A stretch of DNA of 64,000 nucleotides. Origin: Cyanophora paradoxa (Eukaryota > Glaucocystophyceae > Cyanophorales > Cyanophoraceae). Of the stretch, positions 48,808 to 57,410 are shown piece after piece. Numbering within the stretch: the first letter of the stretch is position 1; the number at the start of each line of letters is the position of its first letter. The translations under genes and the position numbers were made by a program. The notes beneath the pieces were generated by a model, which worked only from the letters and a program-made list of their open reading frames with translations, searched no databases and had not been told where the DNA came from. Location of the stretch: assembly GCA_004431415.1 (NCBI GenBank), contig QPMI01000004.1, positions 62,001 to 126,000 on the forward strand, read 5' to 3'.

Positions 48808-49461
48808 ATGGCTCCCAAGCAGGCGGAGAAGAAGGGTGCGGCGCGCGCTCCGCGATAAGCGCCTTAGCTACAGCGCAGATACACCGCCTCCCTCTCCTCC
48901 TGCAGCGGCGATATGTGTTGATCGCGCCGGCAGCGGAGGTGAAGGGCTCGGACAAGAGCAAAGCCCCGGCCGCGAAGGGGAAGGCTTCCGCGCAGGCTGT
49001 GAAGGCGGCAAAGACCGTCAAGAAGGGCGGCCCGGTGAAGAAGATCAAGAAGATCCGCACCAATGTGCACTTCTTCCGCCCGAAGACGCTGAAGCTTGCG
49101 CGGACGCCGAAGTACCCGCGGAGCTCTGTGCCGAAGCCGAACAAGCTCGACCAGTACCAGATCCTCAAGTACCCGCTGACGACGGAGTCTGCGATGAAGA
49201 AGATCGAGGACAACAACACCCTGGTCTTCATCGTCGACATCCGCTCGAACAAGCGCCAGATCAAGGACGCAGTGAAGCGCATGTACGACATTCAGTGCCA
49301 GAAGGTGAACACGCTCATCCGGTGCGTCGCTGCGTTGTGATATGCTTCGGACTGTGAACTCAGACTTCGTGTGCAGGCCGGACGGCCAGAAGAAGGCGTA
49401 CGTGCGCCTCACTCAGGACTACGATGCCCTGGATGTTGCAAACAAGATCGGCATTATCTGA
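48808..49461 (+). CDS. RPL23A: 60S ribosomal protein L23a (uL23)
   Basis: Ribosomal protein near the exit tunnel. Seen: exon 1 (48808-48835) MAPKQAEKK; intron 48836-48933; exon 2 (48934-49321) with a Lys/Ala-rich N-terminal extension, then [58 protein letters not shown] and [19 protein letters not shown]; intron 49322-49376; exon 3 (49377-49461) completing [20 protein letters not shown] and ANKIGII with TGA. Length about 165 residues, as usual. The bacterial/plastid type of L23 is shorter, so this is the cytosolic protein. Divergent from the flippase gene across 80 nt. Confidence 0.97.
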
Positions 49462-49634
49462 GCGACCTTGTTTGCCCTATCCCGCCCTGCCGCCCTGTTC
49501 ATAAGACTAGATGCCGGTATATTCTCAATTTCAACAGCGCATCAGTCATTCGTTTTGTTTTCAGCCATTTGCCTTGCATGCACTGCTCTGTACTTGCGAC
49601 CCAGGACACTCGCATAGGACACTGGTACATTTTA

Positions 49635-50935
49635 TCAAGAATTCAACTTCTGCTCTCCTGCCTTTGCCTCTTGATCCTTGCGTTGCTGCTCTAGCTTTAT
49701 GTCTGTGCGCGCTAAGCAGCTAAACACAAGCAAGTAAAGGATGAGAGAAACTGGCACACGTGTATAATAGAAGACTCCACTCAGGGTTAGGCAAATACCC
49801 AGAAGGTTTCGGGAGTCCAATGGTGCACCAAAGAAAACAAACCCTCCAAAGATGATCATAGTCAGCTTGAAGTGCCCCAGCACGTTATACCTGCAGCTCT
49901 TGAGAAAACGCCAGTCACGGCAGGGCAGCACACACGTTACAGGTGAGGTTTTCCCGATCACCAAGAAGATGGACAGGTTCACTGCAAAGGCGATGAAGCC
50001 GGAAAGCAGAATAATCACCTGGGTTCAGACACAATCAGCAGATTGTACTGCGCACCATTCCGACTTCACTTACAAAAGCATCCCATGATGCAGCCGTTCT
50101 GTACCAATGTGGTAGGCTCTTGTCTCCAAAACCCACGTCATCAAACAAGGGAATGACAATGAGAAGAATGCCGGCGGCAAGGGGTGCCTGGTAGTAAAGC
50201 AGCTGCATTGAACTAACTTGAAGTTCCTTCTGCTTGGTTCCGACCCACTGTCTGAGAAGTCAGAAATCTATGGAAATTATTTCACAAAGAAAGAAATCAC
50301 AATTTGGTAGAATGAGGTGACAACCACGGCCACAGCAGCGTACATTGTGCCCTTCAGATTCAGCTGGAAGTCCGTCACGGTAGCAATGCTCACTCCGAGA
50401 CAAATTGGTAGAAGAGACAGGCGTGTCTTGGTGTCAGACGATGTGCTATACCACAGGAACTGAATCACCATTATCACTGGAGTCGTCATCACTTTGGCGA
50501 TCTGCAATTAAGCTCGTCTTCTCAAATTGACGTCGAGGTTTATATAACGCAAAGTCGCCCGCTTGCCTGGTAGAAGCCAACAGAATTGTAGCGGAGGCTG
50601 ATATTTGTCAAAACGACGAATCCGCTGAAAGAGATGGCCAAAGGCAGAACTTGAGCTAGTCTCAATTTTTTCACAGTGAAAACGCCAAGCATCGCGCAGG
50701 CCTGCAGGCCCAAGAATGTGACGAGGAAATGGATGAGTGTCAAAGTCGTGGCTGCAGTTGCCTGGTTGATAGGCGATGCGGCGCGCGCAGAATTGCGCAC
50801 GGTAATTAAAGTTGTACGTGGTATACACCCACTTGTTCACGAAGACTATCGAGATTGAGCTCGCGACGTTGATGGCCATCCAGAGCACATTCCACGGGTT
50901 GACGGCTGCGCATCGCTGGATAAAGAGACCCCAGC
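49635..50935 (-). CDS. Nucleotide-sugar/triose-phosphate-type transporter, SLC35E3-like (DMT superfamily)
   Basis: Golgi/ER nucleotide-sugar transporter family with about ten membrane helices. Seen: NPWNVLWMAINVASSISIVFVNKWVY, ATTLTLIHFLVTFLGL, VLPLAISFSGFVVLTNISLRYNSVGFYQ, IAKVMTTPVIMVIQF, GVSIATVTDFQLNLKGTMYA, WVGTKQKELQVSSMQLLYYQAP, VIILLSGFIAFAVNLSIFLVIG, TSPVTYNVLGHFKLTMIIFGG and GVFYYTHIKLEQQRK, ending at 49635. The QVSSMQLLYYQAP and SPVTYNVLGHFK blocks are typical of SLC35E3 and its plant relatives. The intron at 50502-50566 (65 nt) starts GCAAGC, a GC-AG intron. The exact initiator is not resolved; the coordinates begin at the acceptor before the first conserved exon. Substrate cannot be deduced. 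Confidence 0.86.
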
Positions 50936-51380
50936 TGCGAAGTTCGCATCAAGTAGCGCACCTGCGAAGTTGCGCTGCACGTCGTGCGCAAACCGGCGCA
51001 GCCTCCAAACTTGATCCCTAGCCTCCACGTTACTTGATCAGCTGGAAGCAAGCAGGCAGGAGATCGCACCGGGAATGCATTGGCGCGACTGTCATCCCTG
51101 CAGATGGAATGTTCTCGCGGGACGCGCGTGTGCGCATACCTGCTTCTTTCGCACCGTTCCCCACGACCTTCCCCCCCCTCCCCCCACCCTCAACCCCCGC
51201 CCCCATCCTCCTTACCCCCTCCACCGCCCCCCCCCCCGGCCACCCCCCCCGCATCTGGCGCATACGCATGCTTTGCCTAGATTGCGTCCGCAACTTGTTC
51301 TCGATGCGCCGGCGCTACGATTGTAATGTAGAAGGTGCCGCTCTTGCTAGCGCGCCATTGCCATTTCTGATCTAGCCGCT
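50936..51380. other. Divergent intergenic region with C-rich tract
   Basis: Contains missing 5' exons of the transporter (minus) and of the next gene (plus). A C-rich polypyrimidine stretch at 51165-51250 could belong to a first intron of the plus-strand gene. Confidence 0.4.
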
Positions 51381-51394
51381 TTGAACAGAGGAGT

Positions 51395-52117
51395 TCGCAG
51401 CGGCCAGCAGGGCGAGCTTCCTCTCGCCGCCACGCGCGGTCGCTATCGATGCTCCGGAGCCGCGTCGAGCGCAGAGCATCGCAGAGAGTCTAGAAAGCGA
51501 GGCCGCGCGGGAGGTCGAGGAACTCAAGAACGTCATCACGGTGCGAGTCTCTGGGCAACCACTCTTGCGCTGCATGATCCGCAACGTAGGATCTTTATAA
51601 GCAGAACAAGCTCCAGCGGGAGTGCCACCGGAAGAAGCAGCGCCGGAGCGAGCCGCTGCCCGCTGCCAAGCCAGGCGTCGACGCCGCTCCCGCTGTCCCT
51701 GGCACGGCGAGGCGAGTCTCATGGCAGAACCGCGTCAAGTTCCATATTCTTGCGGGGGAAGCGACGCCAACGGACTTTTCTTCTGGCGATCCACCCAAAG
51801 AGCCGAGCGACGAGACATTCTCACAGGAAATAACAGCAGGCAACGGAATGGCAGCAGCAGCGGCAGCAGCGACTGCCGCATCTATATTTATGAAACAAGC
51901 AAGCCAACCAGTTCGAAAGCTTTTGACACGAGCTGTGGCTGCAGCTACTCAGCATGGATACTTGGCCATACAGCGGGAGGACGAGGAAGAACTTCATGGA
52001 GATAACCTGGACCAAGTTAGTGTAGATGTTTCTATAGTTGCAGGGGAATCATATATTCGGCGTGCCACTGCTATACCCTCTAGTTCAAATATTTCGGTTT
52101 CTGATTCAGGTGTTTAA
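51395..52117 (+). CDS. Unknown protein with a short coiled coil (5' end unresolved)
   Basis: Not recognised. A splice-consistent reading gives FAAASRASFLSPPRAVAIDA, AESLESEAAREVEELKNVIT, then, after a 49-nt intron (gtgcgag...aacgtag), DLYKQNKLQRECHRKKQRR, AARRVSWQNRVKFH-like RRVSWQNRVKFHILAG, PSDETFSQEI, ASQPVRKLLTRAVAAAT and QREDEEELHGDNLDQ, ending TAA at 52115. The charged heptad-like stretch suggests a coiled coil. RRVSW has a basophilic kinase site pattern. Frame-consistent splicing and ordinary composition argue for a real gene; the start exon lies upstream, perhaps near 51100. Confidence 0.5.
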
Positions 52118-52848
52118 GCAACTGAGACTTGGTCAAGACAGAATGCCGTTTCATCAAATGGGTCTTTTCAGGCATATATATGGACCACCGTAGCACAAAA
52201 CTGATGCTTCACGTGTACTTGCACCCGATCTACACAGTCAATTGCAACGCAGCACAGTACACAGTACAGAGCACAGTATACGTATATACGTACAGTGTAC
52301 ATCATGATCACGTACATCTACATGTACACACGTGCACTAGTCTATCTGTAAACAGTCATGTGGGAAACCGGGTGGGATGGTATCATGATTACTAGCTGAA
52401 CATCGGATCTGTATGCATTTTGAGAGTGAGTTCATAACCATCAAACAGCAAAGATCTAGAGAGATTAAGAAACACTCAATTCATAGAGAAACAGACGAAA
52501 CTCAACTTGGCAAGTGACAGAGAAATAGACAGAACACAAGGAGGCATGGGAGGGCGTGGCATCGGAGGAGGCCATCGGAGCGGGGTGAGGGTCCTGCCCT
52601 GCAAAGCCGTTGCGGTGGAGAAAAGAGGGCGAAAGGAGGCCGGTGGTGGAGGGAGGCTGGAGCTCCGCAGCACTCGCGATCGATGGCCGAGGACGGCCGT
52701 CGGCCCGACCCCAAGGCTGCCAACGAGGATGAGGACGGCAAGCCCTCTGGCCTCTCCGGAGCTTGCAGGCAGAAGGGGCAGGCGGGTTGGGGCCTCCTCA
52801 GGAGGAGCGGTGAGGGGGAGTAGACCCGCCGGCGTCAGGCGCGTTCCA
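52118..52848. other. Convergent intergenic region rich in GTAC/ATGTAC palindromes
   Basis: No clear gene. Around 52240-52350 the tetramer GTAC recurs in a mixture of TACGTA, TGTACA and GTACAC words. From 52550 the sequence becomes GC-rich and might contain further 3' exons of the glycosyltransferase-like gene, which I could not assign. Confidence 0.4.
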
Positions 52849-53681
52849 TCAGGCGCTCCGCCGCCTCCTCTGGCCCACCACGAGGCGCGGGTCTTGCGAC
52901 AGGGCGCGACGCGCGCACAGCCAGTCCTGGTGCGGGGCCACCAGGAGCACGCGCCGCGTCTTTAGGGCGAGCCCCAAGGCGTAGGCCATGTGGTGGAGCT
53001 CCGAGCCGAACCCTGCGCCCGCCGCCGGCCCGGGGTCACGGCCGCGGGGCGTGCGCGATCCGGCGCGCGCGCCTGCGGCGCCGAAGCGAAAGAGGAGGAA
53101 CTGAGACACGCGGGGGCTGCAGTCCTCGCGGGCTCGGAACTGGTTCCGGTAGATTTCGCGCTGGGGGCGTCGGCGCGGCCGCGGGGCGACGTCAGACTGC
53201 AAGACGCGGCCGCCGGGAGGCTCGCGATCGGGTCGACGCCGCAGCAGGTCGAACGCACCCGAAACTCACGCATCGCTTCCAGCTGCTCGTCGTTCGCGAG
53301 TCTCGAGCCGAGGGCGAGCGAGTACAGGAAGTCGTATCGCGGGATCGGCAGGAACTTCGAATTCGTCTCATTCGATGAAACCGAGCTCGACTTCGAATTC
53401 GGAAGCGCTAGCTGCGCGCAGGAGGAGCTCTGCAGAAGCTTTCGCGGCGTCCTATCTCCGTGATCGATGTCTGGAGTGGGCGTCGGCCCCGGCAGGCGCG
53501 AAAGCTCCGAATCCAGCGCCCGCCTGACCAGCGAAGCTGCGCGCGAACCGTCGGTGCCGAACACCCTCGACGCAGCGAGCGCAATCGCACCCAAATGAAA
53601 GGAGCGTAGGGCCAGAATGATGAGCGGCGCGGCCAGCAGCAGCTTCAACCAGCGGCCGTAGCACCGTGGCCGGAGGCGCAT
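52849..53681 (-). CDS. Type II membrane glycosyltransferase-like protein, possibly truncated
   Basis: Seen: ATG 53681 opens MRLRPRCYGRWLK followed by the hydrophobic LLLAAPLIILALRSFHLGAIALAA, a signal anchor as in Golgi enzymes. After a Ser-rich stem come YDFLYSLALGSRLANDEQL and, across an intron (gtgcgttc...cttgcag), REIYRNQFRAREDCSPRVSQFLLFRF, then FGSELHHMAYALGLALKTRRVLL. The G-F-G-S-x-L-H-H pattern followed by RVLLVAP resembles the start of the nucleotide-sugar site in fucosyltransferase-like families. The visible ORF stops soon after HQDWLCARRALSQDP, far too early for a whole catalytic domain. Either more introns follow into 52.5-52.8 kb, or the gene is truncated. Family assignment is tentative. 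Confidence 0.45.
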
Positions 53682-53795
53682 CGCCGAATCCCTTGTGTAG
53701 GTCGCAGGGCGCGCCCCGCGGCTGGCGCTAGATCACCCCCGGGGGCGCTGCCAGTAATTCCAGCGGCACTGTGCAATTGCAAAACGCTGTTGCTG

Positions 53796-54305
53796 TGACG
53801 AACGCGCGCTCAGCGACGCGGCGCCGACGCTCAGGACGCTGGTAATGGGGGGTAGTCGTGGTCCTAATTCAGGGGGTAAGCGAACACAAGGGAGCTGCCT
53901 CAGCCTGCCTCTGGATCCGGAGCTGCGCACCTGTACCAAGCAACACGGAAGTTGCTCCAAGAAACACGCCAGCTCTCGCTGAGCTGTGACCGAGGTCCGA
54001 AGTCCCGAACTTCGAAACGACCTCGCTCAGTCCTCGAAACGAACTTTGTGACGAACGCGCGCTCAGCGACGCAGCGCCGACGCTCGGACGCTGGTGATTG
54101 GGGCCAATTTGGGGGTAGTCGGACGTCGTAGTCCTAGGCCTAATTCAGGGGGTAAGCGAACACAAGGGAGCTGCCTCTGTGGAACTTCGGAACCGGAGCT
54201 GTGCACCAAGCAACACGGAAGTGTGCACCAGGAAACACGCCAGTTCTCGCTGAGCCGTGACCGAGTCCCGAAGTTCGAAACGACCTTGCTCAGTCCGGCG
54301 GCCTG
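53796..54305. repeat. Tandem direct duplication, two diverged copies of about 253 bp
   Basis: Copy 1 at 53796-54048 and copy 2 at 54049-54305 start with the same TGACGAACGCGCGCTCAGCG and share AATTCAGGGGGTAAGCGAAC, AGCAACACGGAAGT and AACACGCCAG. They differ by substitutions and small indels. No coding function seen. Confidence 0.8.
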
Positions 54306-54829
54306 CCATGGAATCCAGGTGCGTGAAAGTGTCCCCGCCCGCGCATGCGAGTGCCTCAGATGCGCAGCCGCAGGCGGAAGGAGAGCTACATCGAAGAGAC
54401 CGCACGCCTGGCACGCTTGGCCCGCGGCCCTCGGCCCGACGGGCGCGCCCTTCGAAGTCCCGCGGCACGCCTTCGCCGCGGCTGAGTGTGCGCGGGAGGA
54501 CGCTGGAGTCGCGGCCTGGGACGCTCGTGTGCTTGCCCGCCCCGCGCCGCGCTCGGGGGCCCGACCGGGCGCGCGGCGCCGGCCCTCGCGCAGGAGCCCG
54601 GCTGGGTCCGGGCCTATCCCTTGCAGGGGTCCCTCTTTGGCGCCGAGATCCAGCCGCCCGCGCCGCCGGCCGGAGCAGGCCCCTCTCCCGGCCGCCTGGG
54701 GGCCGGGGCTGTGCCCGCGGGGGCCGAGGGGCCCGAGTACGCAGGCCCGGACGCCGCGCTTCCCGCCGCGCACGTGCGCCCCCTCCGCCCCCGGGGCCGC
54801 GCCTGAAAGCCGTTCGTCGTTTCATAGCC
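54306..54829. other. GC-rich stretch without a supported gene
   Basis: All six frames are largely open because of base composition. I see no recognisable domain or convincing splice pattern on either strand. Confidence 0.35.
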
Positions 54830-54936
54830 CTGAACGTGTGAACTCTAAATTCGTTAGTTCTTGATACGCACTGTTTCGTAACTCTGAACCTGTTAACTCT
54901 AAATAAGTTAGTTCTTAATATGCACCTGTAAAGCCT
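54830..54936. repeat. Two-copy tandem repeat, 54-bp period
   Basis: Units starting CTGAACGTGTGAACTC (54830) and CTGAACCTGTTAACTC (54884) with shared AGTTAGTTCTT-like middles. AT-richer than its surroundings. Confidence 0.65.
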
Positions 54937-55088
54937 CGGAAGTCGATGAAGGGTTTCAGTTTCATCTAACGAGCCCGCCCTCGCCCCGCGCCACCTTCGG
55001 CCCTCGGCGCGCGGCTGCGCGCCTCTCGCCCGCCCTCGGCCCGCTCATCCCCCGCCCGCAGCGGGAGGCTTCGGCCCGGTCGCCCCCC

Positions 55089-55563
55089 ATGCGGGAGGCC
55101 ATCGTGGATCTCTTCCACCTCCCCGTCCCCGTGCCCGCCCCGCCCCGCCCCGCCCCCCGCGGGCCGACGCTCGGGCAGGAGGCGGTGCGGGCGCTGGGCC
55201 TCGGGACGACGACCTTCAAGCGCCTCTGCCGAGAGCCGGCATCGGCCGCTGGCCCCACCGCAAGCTCGACGCCCTCTCCCGCGGGGCGCCCGCGCTGACG
55301 TGTCCCCCCCCGCCCCCCCGCCCCCCGGCCGCTCGCTCGACGCGGGGCGGCTGGCGGCGCTGGCGCTGGGGCCGGGGGATGCGCCCCGGGGGCTCGACCG
55401 CGCGGCCCTCGCGGCGGCGCGGCGCGCGCTGCTCGCTGCCGTCGCCCGCGTGCGCCCCGGTGCGCCCCGCGCAGGCGGGCGCGGCCCGACGCGCGCCCCG
55501 GCAGTGCGCGGGCCGGTGTTGCTCGTGCGGAAGATCCCCGGGCCCCACGTGCACGGGCTGTAG
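55089..55563 (+). pseudogene. RWP-RK domain transcription factor with a one-base frameshift
   Basis: RWP-RK proteins (NIN-like/RKD) are DNA-binding regulators typical of plants and algae, in green algae of nitrogen response and gamete fate. Seen: ATG 55089 MREAIVDLFHLP, a 54-nt intron (gtccccg...gggcag), EAVRALGLGTTTFKRLCR, and immediately afterwards, in another frame, AGIGRWPHRKLDALSRG. Together they are the full RWP-RK helix and signature. The frame change falls at about 55230, where one base is missing from TGCCGAGAGCC, too tight for an intron. Downstream of the domain both frames run into Pro/Ala-rich sequence. Either a recently broken gene or a sequencing error. Upstream exons may exist before 55089 (a CCCGCAG acceptor lies just upstream), so the true start is open. 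Confidence 0.7.
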
Positions 55564-55570
55564 CTAGCGC

Positions 55571-57410
55571 TAGCTGGGGCCCGCCCCGTGCCGCCCCGGG
55601 GCACCCTTCGCCACCGACGCCGTCGGCGCAGAATTTCAGATTCTGAAAAATGAATAGGAAGTGTTCGAATCTGAAGACGCGTGTTCGAATCCCGGTCGTC
55701 ATATTACGCGGGCAGCACGGTCGAAAGGCGGGGTTCAAATCCCACCAAGTGATATATAATAAATGAATTCGCACACACTGAGACAAATGGCTAGATCTAG
55801 AGATATAACTGAGGTGTCCATCTGGATTCCGGTACCCCCGGGAATTTCAGGTCGATCCGTCGGATCCGTCGGAATTCAGGCGACCGCCGCCGCGGGAAAC
55901 CCGTGGGAATAGTCTTAGGAGCACTATAGCTAGTGTCGCGGGCGATGGCAAGACCAAGTCTGGCTAGAGCTTGGTCGGCTGGCCCGGGGCCGGGCCCGGC
56001 GTGGCCGCGGGCCATGGGCCGGAATCCGGCTATAGGCGTGGCCGGTCGCGACTTGACTTGCAATTCCCGGAATTGCCGGAATTGCCGGAATTGCCGGAAT
56101 TCCCGGAATTCCCGGAACCCAAGCCGGAACCCAACCAATAAATCGTACATGCTCAACAACTAGAAAATACTTGCTAGTTTGCAACGCGGGCTAGTATAAG
56201 TAGCCGCTGGCCTGCCAAAGTTGTCATTCCTTGTGAGGCGCACAGCCTCGAAATACTAGCAGCGAAACTCTGCCTCTCTGCGACTGCACCTTGCCTTTGC
56301 AATTTGGGAGCCGGAGGGCCTTGCACTGCTAGCTGGGATCGCATCACAGGTCTGTTATTACTCTGTTATTAGGCCTCTGGTTAAAAACCCCTAGACTATA
56401 TCTGGGCCTCGCCCGGATTTAACCAGACGCTTAATACGTGGGGGCTGCTCAAAACTTTCAGCTAGCTCTTCAAAGCTAGCCTAGTAGCTGGCCGATCGCG
56501 ACCTCTGCGTCGCGATGCGCATAGCTGCTGCGCATGCGGAAGTCGCTGCGTACTGACCAGAGCCTTTGCGCATGTTCGCGACTCCTACTATCAACTTGGC
56601 GCTACCGGTACCTGCTGCGCGGGTGAGCGGACGCTACCGCGCGCCAGCGCTACGTATACGCGTCGCTTTAAAAGATGCGTATACGTATATGGTCGCTCTG
56701 CCGGGGCTAGCTACTAGGCTAGCGCTCTAGCAGCCGTGCCGGCGCCCCGGCATGCGCACGTGCACGCGTACGTCTGCGCCGCGACCAGTGTCTGATCCGG
56801 ATCCGGGCCCGCTCGACGCAGCGTTCGCATCTCAGGCCTAGGCCGGATCGGATTCTGCGGCGCGAGCGCACTCGAGCTCTACAGGCGTGGCATCGCCGGC
56901 CGACGGGCGCCGAGCTTGCCGACTCGACGCCGAGCTCGCGGGGGCCGCCGGGCGCGCTATAGCTATAGCTAGCTCCGAGCCTTGGAGGCTCGGGCTCGGG
57001 CTCCGGGGCGCCGTCGACGTCGATCATCGATATCGCGCGCCGCGGCGCGCAGGCGAGGAATTGGAAGCGCTAGAGCTAGCGCTAGATCTAGAACTAGTCG
57101 GATCGCCGGGGGCGGACCTGCTCGGCGGTTCTACCAAATTTAAATAGTCTTCTCCTGTTTGTTCTTGCGCTTTCTGCATTTTTTAATACTGCTTTTGGGC
57201 TTCTTTGTCCAGTTTTCCCGAATGTTCTTCCAGGTTTCCCCCCCACACCCCTCTTCCCTAACACCCTGTCCGGCCTGTTAGGGAGCAGGTCGGTTCAGGA
57301 AGTTAGGGCTTTGTCATTGCATGGGGGCCCTACGGCTCGGGTAGGGACCTTGTGCAGCTTGTCTTTCGCAGGTTTTCGAGAGCATCTCTCATCACTACCC
57401 ACTGCTAGTG
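55571..57410. repeat. Gene-free region with tRNA-like B boxes, a GGAATTGCC minisatellite and GCTAGC-type palindromes
   Basis: No gene seen. GTGTTCGAAT occurs at 55661 and 55681, and GGGTTCAAATCCC at 55731, all like the B box/T-arm of tRNA genes, but no A box or cloverleaf is visible. At 56061-56120 the unit GGAATTGCC/GGAATTCCC repeats about six times. A TATA-like TATAAGTAG is at 56194. Around 56930-57100 GCTAGC, CTATAGC and CTAGATCTAG palindromes cluster. CCCACCCC-type pyrimidine runs near 57240. Confidence 0.55.

Noticed and set aside
54094-54864. 256-codon plus-strand ORF
   Set aside because: Begins within the tandem duplication and has no recognisable domain or conserved composition.
55661-55760. 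Possible tRNA gene
   Set aside because: B boxes present, but no A box, anticodon arm or acceptor pairing; listed only as a relic.
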